Part shown: positions 33,373 through 43,043 of the stretch, one piece after another | How the letters are laid out: each line of letters starts with the position of its first letter | Position numbering within the stretch: position 1 is the first letter of the stretch | NCBI GenBank assembly: GCA_020746875.1 | Contig: JAGTJL010000016.1 | Coordinates: 124,001-188,000, forward strand | Direction of reading: 5' to 3' | Length of the DNA: 64,000 nt | From: Rhexocercosporidium sp. MPI-PUGE-AT-0058 | Taxonomy: Eukaryota > Ascomycota > Leotiomycetes > Helotiales | Position numbers and translations under genes: made by a program | Notes under the pieces: generated by a model | The model's database searches: none | Seen by the model: only the letters and a program-made list of their open reading frames with translations | What the model was told of the DNA's origin: nothing

Positions 33373-33544
33373 TGCAGCGGTTTTGCGTTGGACGTTGGTA
33401 GCAGCTGTGTGTATTGATGTCGTTGGCATGCTTCAGCCGCATCGACGTGCAGCTACCCCGGTCAGATTGACGGCGCATCTGGGATCTCACCGAATTCAAG
33501 GCCATATCTTCGTTCACGCCAGTTTCGGTTCTCAACAACTACAA
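33373..33544. promoter_or_regulatory. 172-bp bidirectional promoter region of the NLR/HeLo-like pair
   Basis: The two ATGs are head to head with only 172 bp between them, so both genes must share this upstream sequence and could be co-regulated. No individual binding site is assigned. Confidence 0.5.
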
Positions 33545-34429
33545 ATGGCGGATCCTCTCAGCATTACTGCGAGTGTCGTCGGTATAATTGTACCGGCTCT
33601 ACACGGCACACGACTATTACTAGGAGATCTGCAGCAGCTCAGCGATGCACCTAAAACCATCAAGCGCCTAACTGATGACGTCCAGTCGGTTCATACGGTA
33701 CTCGAACTACTCAAAGGAGTAGAGGAAGGAGATTGGAAGTCACTTGGCCAAGACGTAGCGGAGCAGTCAAAGGCGACAATCAGCAGCTGCACGCAAGCCT
33801 GCAACCTTTTCAGGGCCGATCTGCAACAGTGGACGAGACACTCAGAAGATGGAAAGCTCACATGGAAGGACCGAGCAAACGTGGGATTCTTCAAGAAAGA
33901 CCAAGCCAAGGCTATGTCAGAGCAGCTTCAAAGCTGTAAGCTCGCCATCAATCTCAATGTTAGTATTGCAACCTTGTAAGTAATTTCTGGTTTTACCTTT
34001 TTGCTCCAAAGCTAACCTTCGTATAGGTATAGTTCTGTCCGCAATAGCCATGTCACGGACGAGATAAAAAAGACAATATCTACAAGGCAGGATGAGGTCA
34101 ATAGTGCTATCAATACAGCAGATCGACAGCTGGTAGTCGTGGAGGCGAAGCTGGAAGAGCTGAACCTCAGCAGCGACGATGACGACACGACCGGATCCAG
34201 TCAAGGAGAAGACAAGGTATTACGACAGCTTGAGGAGGAAATCAAAGGGGTGAAAGCGATGCAGAAGCTCTTGAATGAGCTACTGTCCAAGTCTCAGGAA
34301 GAGACTGTTGCGAAAGCCGCGGGGATCCAGACCGGCTCGATATCAGTGAGCTTTGGGGCTAACAACACAGGCTTCCAAGCTGGGAACATCAATGGGGGAG
34401 TTCATGGAATGAATTTTGGAGGAAAGTAA
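33545..34429 (+). CDS. HeLo-like-domain protein with C-terminal amyloid-like motif (putative cell-death effector)
   Basis: Two exons, 33545-33975 and 34027-34429 (intron 51 nt), give 277 residues. The N-terminus MADPLSITASVVGIIVPALH followed by GTRLLLGDLQQLSDAPKTI matches the fungal N-terminal domain of STAND proteins (Helo_like_N). That domain is a helical bundle whose first hydrophobic helix can be membrane-active. A charged coiled-coil-like region follows (about 140-240). The C-terminus (252-274) is SFGANNTGFQAGNINGG then V and a final F, aligning with residues 6-27 of the divergent NLR (S-F-G, N, G, Q, G, N-G, V and F kept). By analogy with HET-s/NWD2 and HELLP-type systems, the NLR motif would template this motif and activate the HeLo-like domain at the membrane. 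The assignment rests on architecture; toxicity is not shown. Confidence 0.85.
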
Positions 34430-34849
34430 GCATATGATAATGTGACTAAGGCAGATTTATTCGTCTAATATTGAAATGATGATGTCTTTGAGCTTCAGTA
34501 GGGCTAAGGTTCTCAAGTAATAGGTAAATGGCGTGTTTTGTGCAAGTTGTTTTCCTGTTAGGAAAGATGATGTGCACACAACAACTAAGTTAATCCCTAG
34601 AATAGAGTCCACTCTTGTAAACCCGTAGCATCTTCTCCTAAACTGAGTTACCTATGTTTATGCCCTAGGTTGCAGTAAGCATTTCTGCCATCACGATACT
34701 GGAACCTTGATTATTTTTAGCTCAATTGCGCGAAGGTCACGTGAAATATATTGCGCGGGATGGATCGAGCAGCAGCCTTGTGGTTTCGTATCGTTTGGCG
34801 TGCGTCTGTCGAGCCCCCGCATCATCTCCACTACCACCGCCAAAGATTC
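34430..34849. other. Spacer between the HeLo-like gene and transposase remnant
   Basis: AT-rich 3' flank of the effector gene; no open frame of note. Still inside the inverted-repeat-bounded element. Confidence 0.4.
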
Positions 34850-35407
34850 ATGAGCGACCGCGCCAGTAAAGCCCTTGCAGAGGCTTCTTTGCCAGGAGAG
34901 CTTCAAACATATGATGCCAGATCAAAACGCAGTAGAGTCCCTCTGATTATCCTTTATTATCGCGATCATAGGCGGCCTTCGAGAGAAGAGAAGGCCCAAG
35001 GCCAACAATATCTCACTCTATCAGAGGAGAAAGCCCTCGAAATATATTTAAAACAGATGGCTGACCTCGGAAATCCTGTGCGAATCAAGTATCTGCTGTC
35101 CCTCGCCTTCAGTATCGCCCGGCGCCGTTCCACAACGGAGAAAGCGATCAAGCCTCCGAACAAGAACTGGGCTCAAGCCTTCCAGAAGCGTCATCCAGGC
35201 ACTCCCTGCCAACATCGACTAGTTCCTGGCAAAATACCACGTGACCGTTCGGATCGGGAATGTGGGGCTGTTCTCCACCAAGATCGTCGTTTGCTTCGGT
35301 CCGAGGTATCGACCCGCGTGGCGATCTTGCATGAATCTGCACGCCACAACCGCCATAAGGCTATTACGATCTCCCGCATAGTGGGAAAGGCCAAACAACT
35401 CGATTAA
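34850..35407 (+). pseudogene. Pogo-type transposase, N-terminal helix-turn-helix fragment
   Basis: From ATG 34850 the frame reads MSDRASKALAEASL, ARSKRSRVPL, SREEKAQGQQYLTLSEEKAL, MADLGNPVRIKYL, LAFSIARRRSTTEKAIKPPN and KNWAQAFQKRHP. This is the HTH_Psq plus HTH_Tnp_Tc5/CENP-B-type DNA-binding part of fungal pogo transposases. After RHP the expected 'W.R....iyDK...WF' linker and the whole DDE integrase-like core are absent. The frame instead runs into the inverted-repeat sequence and stops at 35405-35407. It is therefore a truncated copy (about 185 codons against 500 or more), unable to catalyse transposition, although it might still bind element ends if expressed. Confidence 0.8.
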
Positions 35408-35696
35408 TATCCTTTAATGAGTTTTTGAGATAGTGTAAGCGTAGTGGTACAGTTGTGGTAGAGGAAGTCTGTTATGATATAAAAAGAGACCTTTTACAAA
35501 TCAAACGGAAGGCGACGACGGGAACGTAATTTTTTCAGTCGGAGGCCGTTTAGGATGTTCGGGAGTGGCTACGGAATATAACTTGCAAAAAATTATGAGA
35601 GTTATTGCATTGTGTATAGATTTAATAATACTTCAAGTCAATGTACTAGTTAAATTTTCCGGCACGTAGGGTTTTCCGTTACGCAGGGATAGACGT
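35200..35696 (-). repeat. Right inverted repeat of the 6.2-kb element
   Basis: Reverse complement matches 29480-29975. It begins just after the transposase helix-turn-helix fragment, so the two ends of the segment derive from the same (3') end of a pogo-like element in opposite orientation. Confidence 0.8.
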
Positions 35697-35866
35697 TATG
35701 TTACAAAAGCAATCATTAGAAAGATGTGCATCGAATCTCCCAATGAAGAGTCCTCGTATCTGCCTGGCTCGTTTTGAAAACGGGCCATGTTCAGCGGTGA
35801 AACTACTCCGCACAAGCAAATGCTATTAGGAGTTCTCACATCTCCAGCTGGTGACATAACCTTTCT

Positions 35867-38634
35867 TTATCTTCCAGCTCCACCACCTCTAGGAGGTGGG
35901 CCTCGGCGACCCTTTGTGGCGGTAGTACGAGAACTGGCTCGATTGATGACACGTGGGACTGGAGTTGAGGAAGTAGTCGCTGAAGTGCCTTGTGGTGCCG
36001 GGTTTGGATTGATAGGGTTGGTAGGATTATTGCTGGCGAGAGGAGATGTAGGAAAGGGTTTGCGGGTAGCAGATCCAGAAATGTCTCTCGTAAAACCATT
36101 TGAATTCTGGCTAGGTGCTGAGAGATGTAAGGAAGCAGTGTCCGTGGTGCTGCTGCTACTCGTGGAGACTTGAATGCTTTGTCGCGCAGAAGGTGCCTTG
36201 CCGCGGTTCATTGTTCGCTCACCGGGTTTGTTGATGTTGCTGTTTGCAGTTGCAGACTTCTTGATGTATGCTGCAGCAGATGGAGAAAGTGGAGCAGGAA
36301 TCGCGCTAGGCGTGGAATCGTAGGAGGTGATTGAGTTTGGTGGCCCATGAGTGTTTCCTCCATTTGCACTTGTGTATGTACCTCCACCCAGTCGTGCTGC
36401 AACAGAGGTTGGTGTAAGTTTGACCCGAGATGGTTTTGTTGGAGGCTCTGTCGAGGGTGTGAGGGAGAATTTGACCGTGGATGAAGATCGTAGAGTATTC
36501 GAGTGCTGTCCAGCGTGAACTGCAGCGCCATAAGGATTTCGCTGCGGCGTTGTGAAATTCGTGGGAGGCTGTTGATGGCTGAGTAATTGTACAGCAGTAG
36601 ACACGGAGGTATGAGGGGTCTTGTTCTCGGTAGGAAGAGCTTGGTCAACAAGAATGACAGCATCTCCGCCTCCCAAATCCATCGGCGTAGATTCAGACAT
36701 GGTTGAGTCGTTGACATAATTTCCATCAAAGTCTTCAGTCTGCGTCATTGAATTGTTTGGATCATATCCCAAGCTAGTGAACGCTCCCACAGACGACGAC
36801 GGTAGATCTACACTGAACAGGCGGATGTTGTGGATGGCATTTTCCAGAATCTGCCAGACTCTTGTGCTTCCTCCCAGCGAAACCTTTTCGTAAGACACCA
36901 AGAAGTCATGAATGAGCTTCGCCGTCATGGTGTCATTAACTTGAGCACCTCCATTGCCTTGGTTGGCGTTATTCTGCTGGATGTTCAAGTAGAGATCTTG
37001 GAGGGCCGAATGGTATCGAGCATATTCAGATGTGTTAGGCTTTACCAAAACATCCAACAGATTCCAGACTCTGGTGCCTCCTCCCTGCGAAAAGTACTCG
37101 TAGGCTGCCAGAAGGCAGCGTACAAGCTCGAAAGTCAAGTGATCCGACTGAGGAGTTGCATGGCCGCCATTTGCAGAAATTTCCTGCATGTGCAAGAAAA
37201 AGTTGTCAAGGACAGAATGGTACTCAGCAGTCCCAGGGATGCTCAAATTGCGGAAGATCTTCTCAAGAGTTGCCCATGTTCTTGTTCCTCCACCAGATGA
37301 AACCAGCTCATAGGCATTCAGAAGACACCAAACAAGCTTCCAGGCGAGCTCGTCAGTCTGACTGGGATCACCGCATCTCTGTTCAGCATTTTTCTGAATT
37401 TGCAGAAATATTTGATGGACCTCGGCGTAGTAATCGTTGGGAGATTTTGTGATCATAAGATTGTTGAAGTATGAGGCTACTTGCTCGATGATCGGAATGC
37501 CTCGCTCGCAGCCGTAAGAATCGGATGTATTGCAGTGAGTAACAGGTTCAGAAACAATTTTATTGTGGCCTTCGGGGATGTCGAGGATCGGTGGGACAAT
37601 TCTTGGTACAACTGAACAAATTCTTGGTAGAACTGAACGAATTCTTGTGCCTTTCCGCCGAATTGAAAATGTCGCTGTCGGAGCCTTGAGTTGATCATTG
37701 TAAGTTCTCTTTGACCCAGCAAGGCGTTCTCCGCAACGATAGGCAGAATCAAGGGAAAGATCTAGATTCATAGACTCGGGATCCGCTGGGTCGGTCTTTT
37801 CACGTGTGCGTTAGCAATATTTCGAGTAGTCCTGGGTACTACAAAGCGATGTTCACATACCGTAATCATGTCATCCAGCAAGCAGGTATAAATATTGCCG
37901 GGAACGTCCATGTCTGCGGACTTTTGGTGTCAGGAGTCGGTTTGTCGCGGGGAATGGACAACTTACAGAAGCAACTTGGGTCAGGATACTCTTCCGAGCC
38001 TCGTGATTGAACTTCAAATGGTTAGCAGCGCAACATATGATAGATATCAAGCCAATGCTTACCGGCTTTGGCCCGAGATCGATGAGCAAGTTGTCCTTGG
38101 TTGAGTTATCTCGCATCTCGCAATTTTCACTAGCTATCGTTTGTTGCTGTAGAGCCGCAGCTTGATCAGCAACATTGAAAGAGATTGAGAAGCGGATCAA
38201 ACCTCAAGAAAAGCTAGAGCCTCTAATGCAGTTGCAGACTTCGCAGCCGACAGATTTTCCCAACCCCGATCCAAAGTCCCACACAAGGTAGTGCCGATTA
38301 CTATCTGACATGTCCAAACCTCCTTACCCCCGCGCTTGACCGAGGTCTCTACCCATTTCATAGGAGTGTTTGGTAGTAATAATCCAAACTCGAGGAGCTC
38401 GATGCTCAATTGGAGTTGTGGCTCCTTGCACCTATCCTTCTCCTGCTTTCGGAATCCATTTGAGGGTAGATTCTTGTCGAAATCATCCTCCTCATCTCTG
38501 ATCAACTTCAGGGTCTGTCCGCCCGTCACAATCCAAGGCGCGCGCTCGATCGTACGGTCTACCTCTCGAACGTCTCCTTTGTTTGACTTCTGGCGCTTGG
38601 CGGGCGCAAGGTGTGTGGGAATGTTTGCATCCAT
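35867..38634 (-). CDS. Unknown protein with dsRBD-like N-terminus and three ~75-residue repeats
   Basis: Five exons, complement(38203-38634, 38063-38146, 37967-38011, 37861-37920, 35867-37795), give 849 residues. All are in phase 0 with introns of 56, 51, 46 and 65 nt, which makes the model internally consistent. The N-terminal part ends EVWTCQIVIGTTLCG...GWENLSAAKSATALEALAFL, whose shape (amphipathic strand, then Ala-rich helix) resembles a double-stranded-RNA-binding fold; this is inference. Residues about 310-530 hold three similar units, each with YH..L...(F/Y)L.(M/I)Q and an (S/Q)(L/G)GGxTR.W..L signature. The C-terminal third is Ser/Thr/Pro-rich, ending in RGPPPRGGGAGR, an RGG-like tail. 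Together this suggests a nucleic-acid-associated protein. The family is not recognised. Its 3' end lies only 170 bp from the mobile segment. Confidence 0.72.
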
Positions 38635-39165
38635 TGCGAATGCAGTTGTCGATTGCGTTGACACAAATCTCGAGTTGCTTGGCTTTCCAAACTCGAAAAT
38701 CCAAGAGGTCGCGGGGTTTGTGGTTTGGAAGAAAAGGGCGAGGCTGTCCGTCGCGTTGATCGGGACCGGGACTAGCTCGCCAGAAATAGGTAGGTAAGCG
38801 AAACCCCGCTAGCGACCGCCGTTCTCCTCGTCAGAGTCAAGTCTGATTGGTTATGGGGGTCTGAAGGGAGTAGAGAGAGGCGGGGCAAATGATTGGTGAA
38901 TGATGTGGTGGAGAGTCTCGGTCATAAGTTTGTCTTTGCAAGGTACTTCCATCAGAGACACTGGAGCCCGAGTCACCTGAGGACTACGTTGTCTATCCAG
39001 ACTTGCCCTTTCAGATTTGCAGGCTTAGGATTTTGTGCAGACAACTTCAACAAGGGAGAATGGAGAACAAAGTACAAAGAAGCAGATAAAGCAAAGAATA
39101 CGCGGATGACATCTCGAGACCAGCTTGCATTGGACTAAAAATTGTCAAAACAGTGCATAAGAGGG
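38635..39165. other. Intergenic, nothing recognised
   Basis: Promoter side of the five-exon gene and 3' flank of the hydroxyacid dehydrogenase; CCAAT-like gattggt words near 38845 and 38891. No coding signal. Confidence 0.4.
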
Positions 39166-40336
39166 TTACAAATTGATCACATTCAAGAGATCTTGGCCTT
39201 TGTGCCACCTGCCGACGATCTCGACTTGTTCCGCGTACCAACTGTTCATTGTCTCCTGCAAATAAAATCAGTATGATGTTCAGTTTCAATTGCGAGACCT
39301 TGGGCAGGCATACCTCTTCCACATATCCCATGTGTGGAGTCAACAAGACATTGCTCCTCCCATCAGCGCCCCACTGAGTAGTCCTCCACTTTGAGTCTAA
39401 AGGCAGTGGTTCAACAGCAAAGACGTCAATTGCCGCACCTCTAATACTTCCCTTCTCTAGAACATCTAGCAAAGCATTCTCATCGACCAGTGGTCCTCTG
39501 GACGTATTCACAAACAGTGCACTTTTCTTCAACAACTTCAGATCCTCAGCCCCGACAATCCCTCTCGACCTATTACTCAAGACGTAATGCACACTCAACA
39601 CATCCGCCTCACTAAACAACTCCTCCTTACTCACAACCTTAAACACCTTCTCCCCATCCTCCTCAACTGGCAATCCCAAAGCCTCAGCTTTCTCATCCGC
39701 AGCCTCCTGCGTCAAGCTCGAGCTCCAAGCCAAGATCCGCATCCCGAAAGACTGGTACATAATCTTCGCCACATTCCCACCCAATTTGCCAAGACCCACA
39801 GTAGAGAACGTCTTCCCACTCAAACCAGTCGCGAGGTCGGTTTCCCAGAGCCCATTCTTGACATTCCGGTCATCACTTGCCAAGAGTCGGGCGATACCGA
39901 GGATCAAAGCTACGCAATGCTGCGTTGTGCTATCTGGGCCCCGTTTCTTCTTCCGGTCCACAGCTGCTGATGGCGTGCGTCCAGCTTCGCCTGCTCCGGT
40001 GACTGGGATGCCGATGGCTTTCGCGGCTGCCATGTCGATGGCTGCATTTCGGCCGCCGGTTGTGAGGAGGAGTTTAAGATTTGGCAGGGAGTTAAGGAGG
40101 TCTGCTGGGAAGGGCGTGCGTTCTCTCATGGAGGAGATTACCGTGAATGGTTTGAGGCGGGTGATGAGTTCTTGTTTTGTAGATTCGGGGGTTGCGGGGT
40201 TGTTGAATGCTGGGAGCGTGTCGCGGAAGGTGGTAATCTCGAAGGTGGGTTTCAGGGACTCGAAATGTTTGGCTGCTATTCCCTGGTAGTCGTCCAAGAT
40301 GGCGAGTTTGATGGGTCCTTTTGGTATTGGAGGCAT
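39166..40336 (-). CDS. D-2-hydroxyacid dehydrogenase
   Basis: Two exons, complement(39314-40336, 39166-39255), give 370 residues. The 58-nt intron joins GYVEE to ETMNSWYAEQVE. I start at MPPIPKGPIKLAILDDYQG; the frame stays open to an ATG at 40577-40579 that would add 81 residues. Signature elements: NAD-binding TVGLGKLGGNVAKIM, the catalytic Arg in LFVNTSRGPLVDENAL, the Glu region in AIDVFAVEPLP, and the catalytic His in LLTPHMGYVEE. Known family role: NAD(P)-dependent interconversion of 2-keto acids and D-2-hydroxyacids; the exact substrate (glyoxylate, hydroxypyruvate, phosphoglycerate or other) cannot be read here. A basic insertion (AVDRKKKRGPD) precedes the DSTTQHCVALILG helix. Intact. 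Confidence 0.9.
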
Positions 40337-43043
40337 GGTGATGGGTTGTTTTGAGGTGCTGCGGGATAAATGAGACGTTTCTGTGGCTGTGGAGAAAGTT
40401 CGAGGAAGCAGATTGTTGGAAGAATAGTAATGAGATGTATCTCGAGCTAGATATATGGCTTTTTCGACTCGATATCTTGGCAAATATGCTGAGGGGATAA
40501 AGTTACATCCGCGTAAGCAATGTACAGCATGGAGTGTTAATGTTGAAGCGGGGTATCCGAACATCGGAACAAGCTTCATGACGCAATCCTGGACGGTTCC
40601 TCAGCATTTCATTTCTCATCTGTGAACCGAGAAACTAGTCAATAATAAAATTAACTTGATCGCTCCTTCCCACAGCACAGTACATTGAGTGGTTCTGGTA
40701 TGGATCTCCTAATGATAAATGCGTCAGCTGGATTTCGCAAAAGAAAGCCCCTGCATCAGAAAACCCACTGTAACACGTGACTACATCTTTCTGACCAGAT
40801 ATCTGGTATGACCGAGTTAGTTTGAGGGCCTATTATCGCAAGAACCGGCAAGTAGTACTCTGAACTATCAATCGAATAATTTGATTGTACTGTACGACTG
40901 CATTTAGGTCGAAGACTAGTTTCTCGATCCCAGCGTTGGGTACGACCCAGACAGAGCTATCCAGCATCAAATTCCTTGAAAACAAATATCCAGACTTAGG
41001 AAAGAAGAGCAAATTCAATGTTGCTTTTAGAACAACTCAAAGATAATTGATGACAGGAAGTTAAGCTGAGAAATGCGGCAGGGACTACCACCATCAGCCT
41101 CGTCAGCCTTGTGCAGTCAAGAAGCACCGAGCAAACCTTGGCAGTCCACCAATGTACCTGCAGCAGCATTTCAACATCCTTCATGCCAACCTGTATCAAA
41201 AGCAAAGCCACATGAAAACGTAAATCGGTCACTTGTACCTCAAGACTTTCAGATCATGTTTGCATATCGTTGCAGATACTCATCGATGTCGATGACAATG
41301 AAGGTTGCAGCCTGCGGCTGATGACCTTCTCCACATCCACCCCTCCATCCAGTTGACACCAAGACCACGATCGAGCGGCAGTACATCAATGCTCAGCAAT
41401 ACATCAATACAAGAACGACTAGAAGCCATCTTGCTAGGATAAGCTTCGAACTGTGCGGGCTTAGAGACAACTGGAGGGATGTGGACTTGTGTCTTGAAGA
41501 TGTTTGAAGATCTCCCTCAGTCCAGCTTGGACAGAGCAACCATCGAATAGAATCGACGACACATACTGGAAAAGATGACACAAATTGCCTGAGAGTATCC
41601 GGATGAGATCACGCCTCGAGAGGTCTAGGAGTTGAGAGCTACGCCTCTTCTTTTAATATAAAAAAGCTGCACGGTAAGGGACTGTCGTTGGGGTGGGACT
41701 GAGTGGTGAGGTTCGAGGGAGAATGCTTCTCAAAATTCGTTTAATATCATCGTCATATTGGATGGGGGAAAGAGTATCGGCACCTTTTGCAAGTGGAAAT
41801 GCCCAGCGATGACTACGTCAACATGAAGGAAGAACCCAACTGGGAAATTTAGCTCCATGATCGAGGATCCCAATCTTCTCGTCCCAACTCCGTGTGGACT
41901 TCACGGCGCAGTGCCCGTGACTGAGGTTAACATGTTGTCTCAATTTAACAGGGCGTCAGATCTCTACGCTTCCGCCCGCGGAGCTCCGAATTTCCTCACC
42001 TCAAACAGCAAGGAAATGCACAGCCAGCCAAGTCTGAGGTGCAAGATATTGCGGCTTTCATTCTGTTCAATTTGATTCTTGCTCATAGGTCTTTGCAGCC
42101 TAGCAGTTCCTCTCATTACCACTTGTCCCTCATTGCGTACTTTAAATTGTGTAAATGTTTTTGATTGAATTTTGGATGTTTCTTTGTTTGGCTTAGAATG
42201 CTTTGCAGCTGCGACATGTAGAGGAGGGTAGAATCTCCAATTGCACATCGCTCGCCCTATTTCAAGGACCTTGAGCTTTCTAGCCTATGATATTGAGTTG
42301 TTTATTGTTAGGGTCGCCAGTAGAACCAGTCTTCCCAGAGCCAGATAGTACTGCTTCAGCAGCGCTTCCTGTGTCTGTAAATATTCATGCGAAACCACAA
42401 AGGCCCGTCACGTCATATAAAGTCGCCCTAGCAGAGTCTCAGGTCTCAGTGAGGCTGATGAAAAGGGTACTTTATATTCTACAATACTCTACTAGCATGC
42501 ATATTTGGCAAGACAATGGCCGTCGCTATATGATGCACGGGCAACGGCTTTTATATCTGCCTTGACACCGACCGTGTTGCTTGTCCTGTAATGAGAGGGT
42601 TTGATAAACCCACACCAAATTTGGTTCACGTACTGGCAGCAAGTCCTTCTCCCGTTGAAGAAACACCTGTTCCTGCAAACTATTGCAGTGGTGCGTAAGG
42701 AACTTCACAGGTGTACAATGTGATAAGGACATGCTGTCCGTGAGCACCACAACAATGTGAGACATGTCAAACATTTCTTGTTTAAATAATACCACCCTTG
42801 GGTGAGCTGAATTTTCGATTCCCCTTTGTCTACACTCAATTCGTACACTTGTGCAGAAGAAGCAGCATACTGTATGTCCTGATGGCAGAAGTTCGGCTCT
42901 CGAGCAATCTCGCTTGTTGACGCGCTCACCTCCCACCACAACACAAAAGCTCGAGAGCGCTTTTCTCCCCAACCTAAACCTCGAGTTCTACGCCACCACC
43001 AACCCCACTACCACAGATCGAGCGCGCGCGAGAAAAACACACG
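40337..43043. other. 2.7-kb region without supported genes
   Basis: Starts with the possible N-terminal extension or promoter of the hydroxyacid dehydrogenase. Open frames at 41073-41581, 41857-42248 and 42526-42972 overlap on opposite strands without motifs. The last 100 bases before 43044 are the purine/pyrimidine-rich leader of the next gene. Confidence 0.4.

Larger units (their letters stand above)
29480..35696. mobile_element. 6.2-kb inverted-repeat-bounded segment carrying an NLR/HeLo-like gene pair
   Basis: The left end (acgtctgtccctgcgtgccg...) and the reverse complement of the right end (acgtctatccctgcgtaacg...) match for about 495 bp with scattered substitutions. The outermost bases are flanked on each side by TA (29478-29479 and 35697-35698), as expected for Tc1/mariner/pogo-type target duplication. 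Each end holds two copies of cgtgccggaaaa-like words 16 bp apart, which look like transposase-binding repeats. Inside lie an NLR gene (minus), a HeLo-like gene (plus) and an N-terminal pogo transposase fragment. No DDE catalytic core is present, so it is not autonomous. Either one unit moved as a whole, or two truncated element copies happen to flank the genes. Confidence 0.65.
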
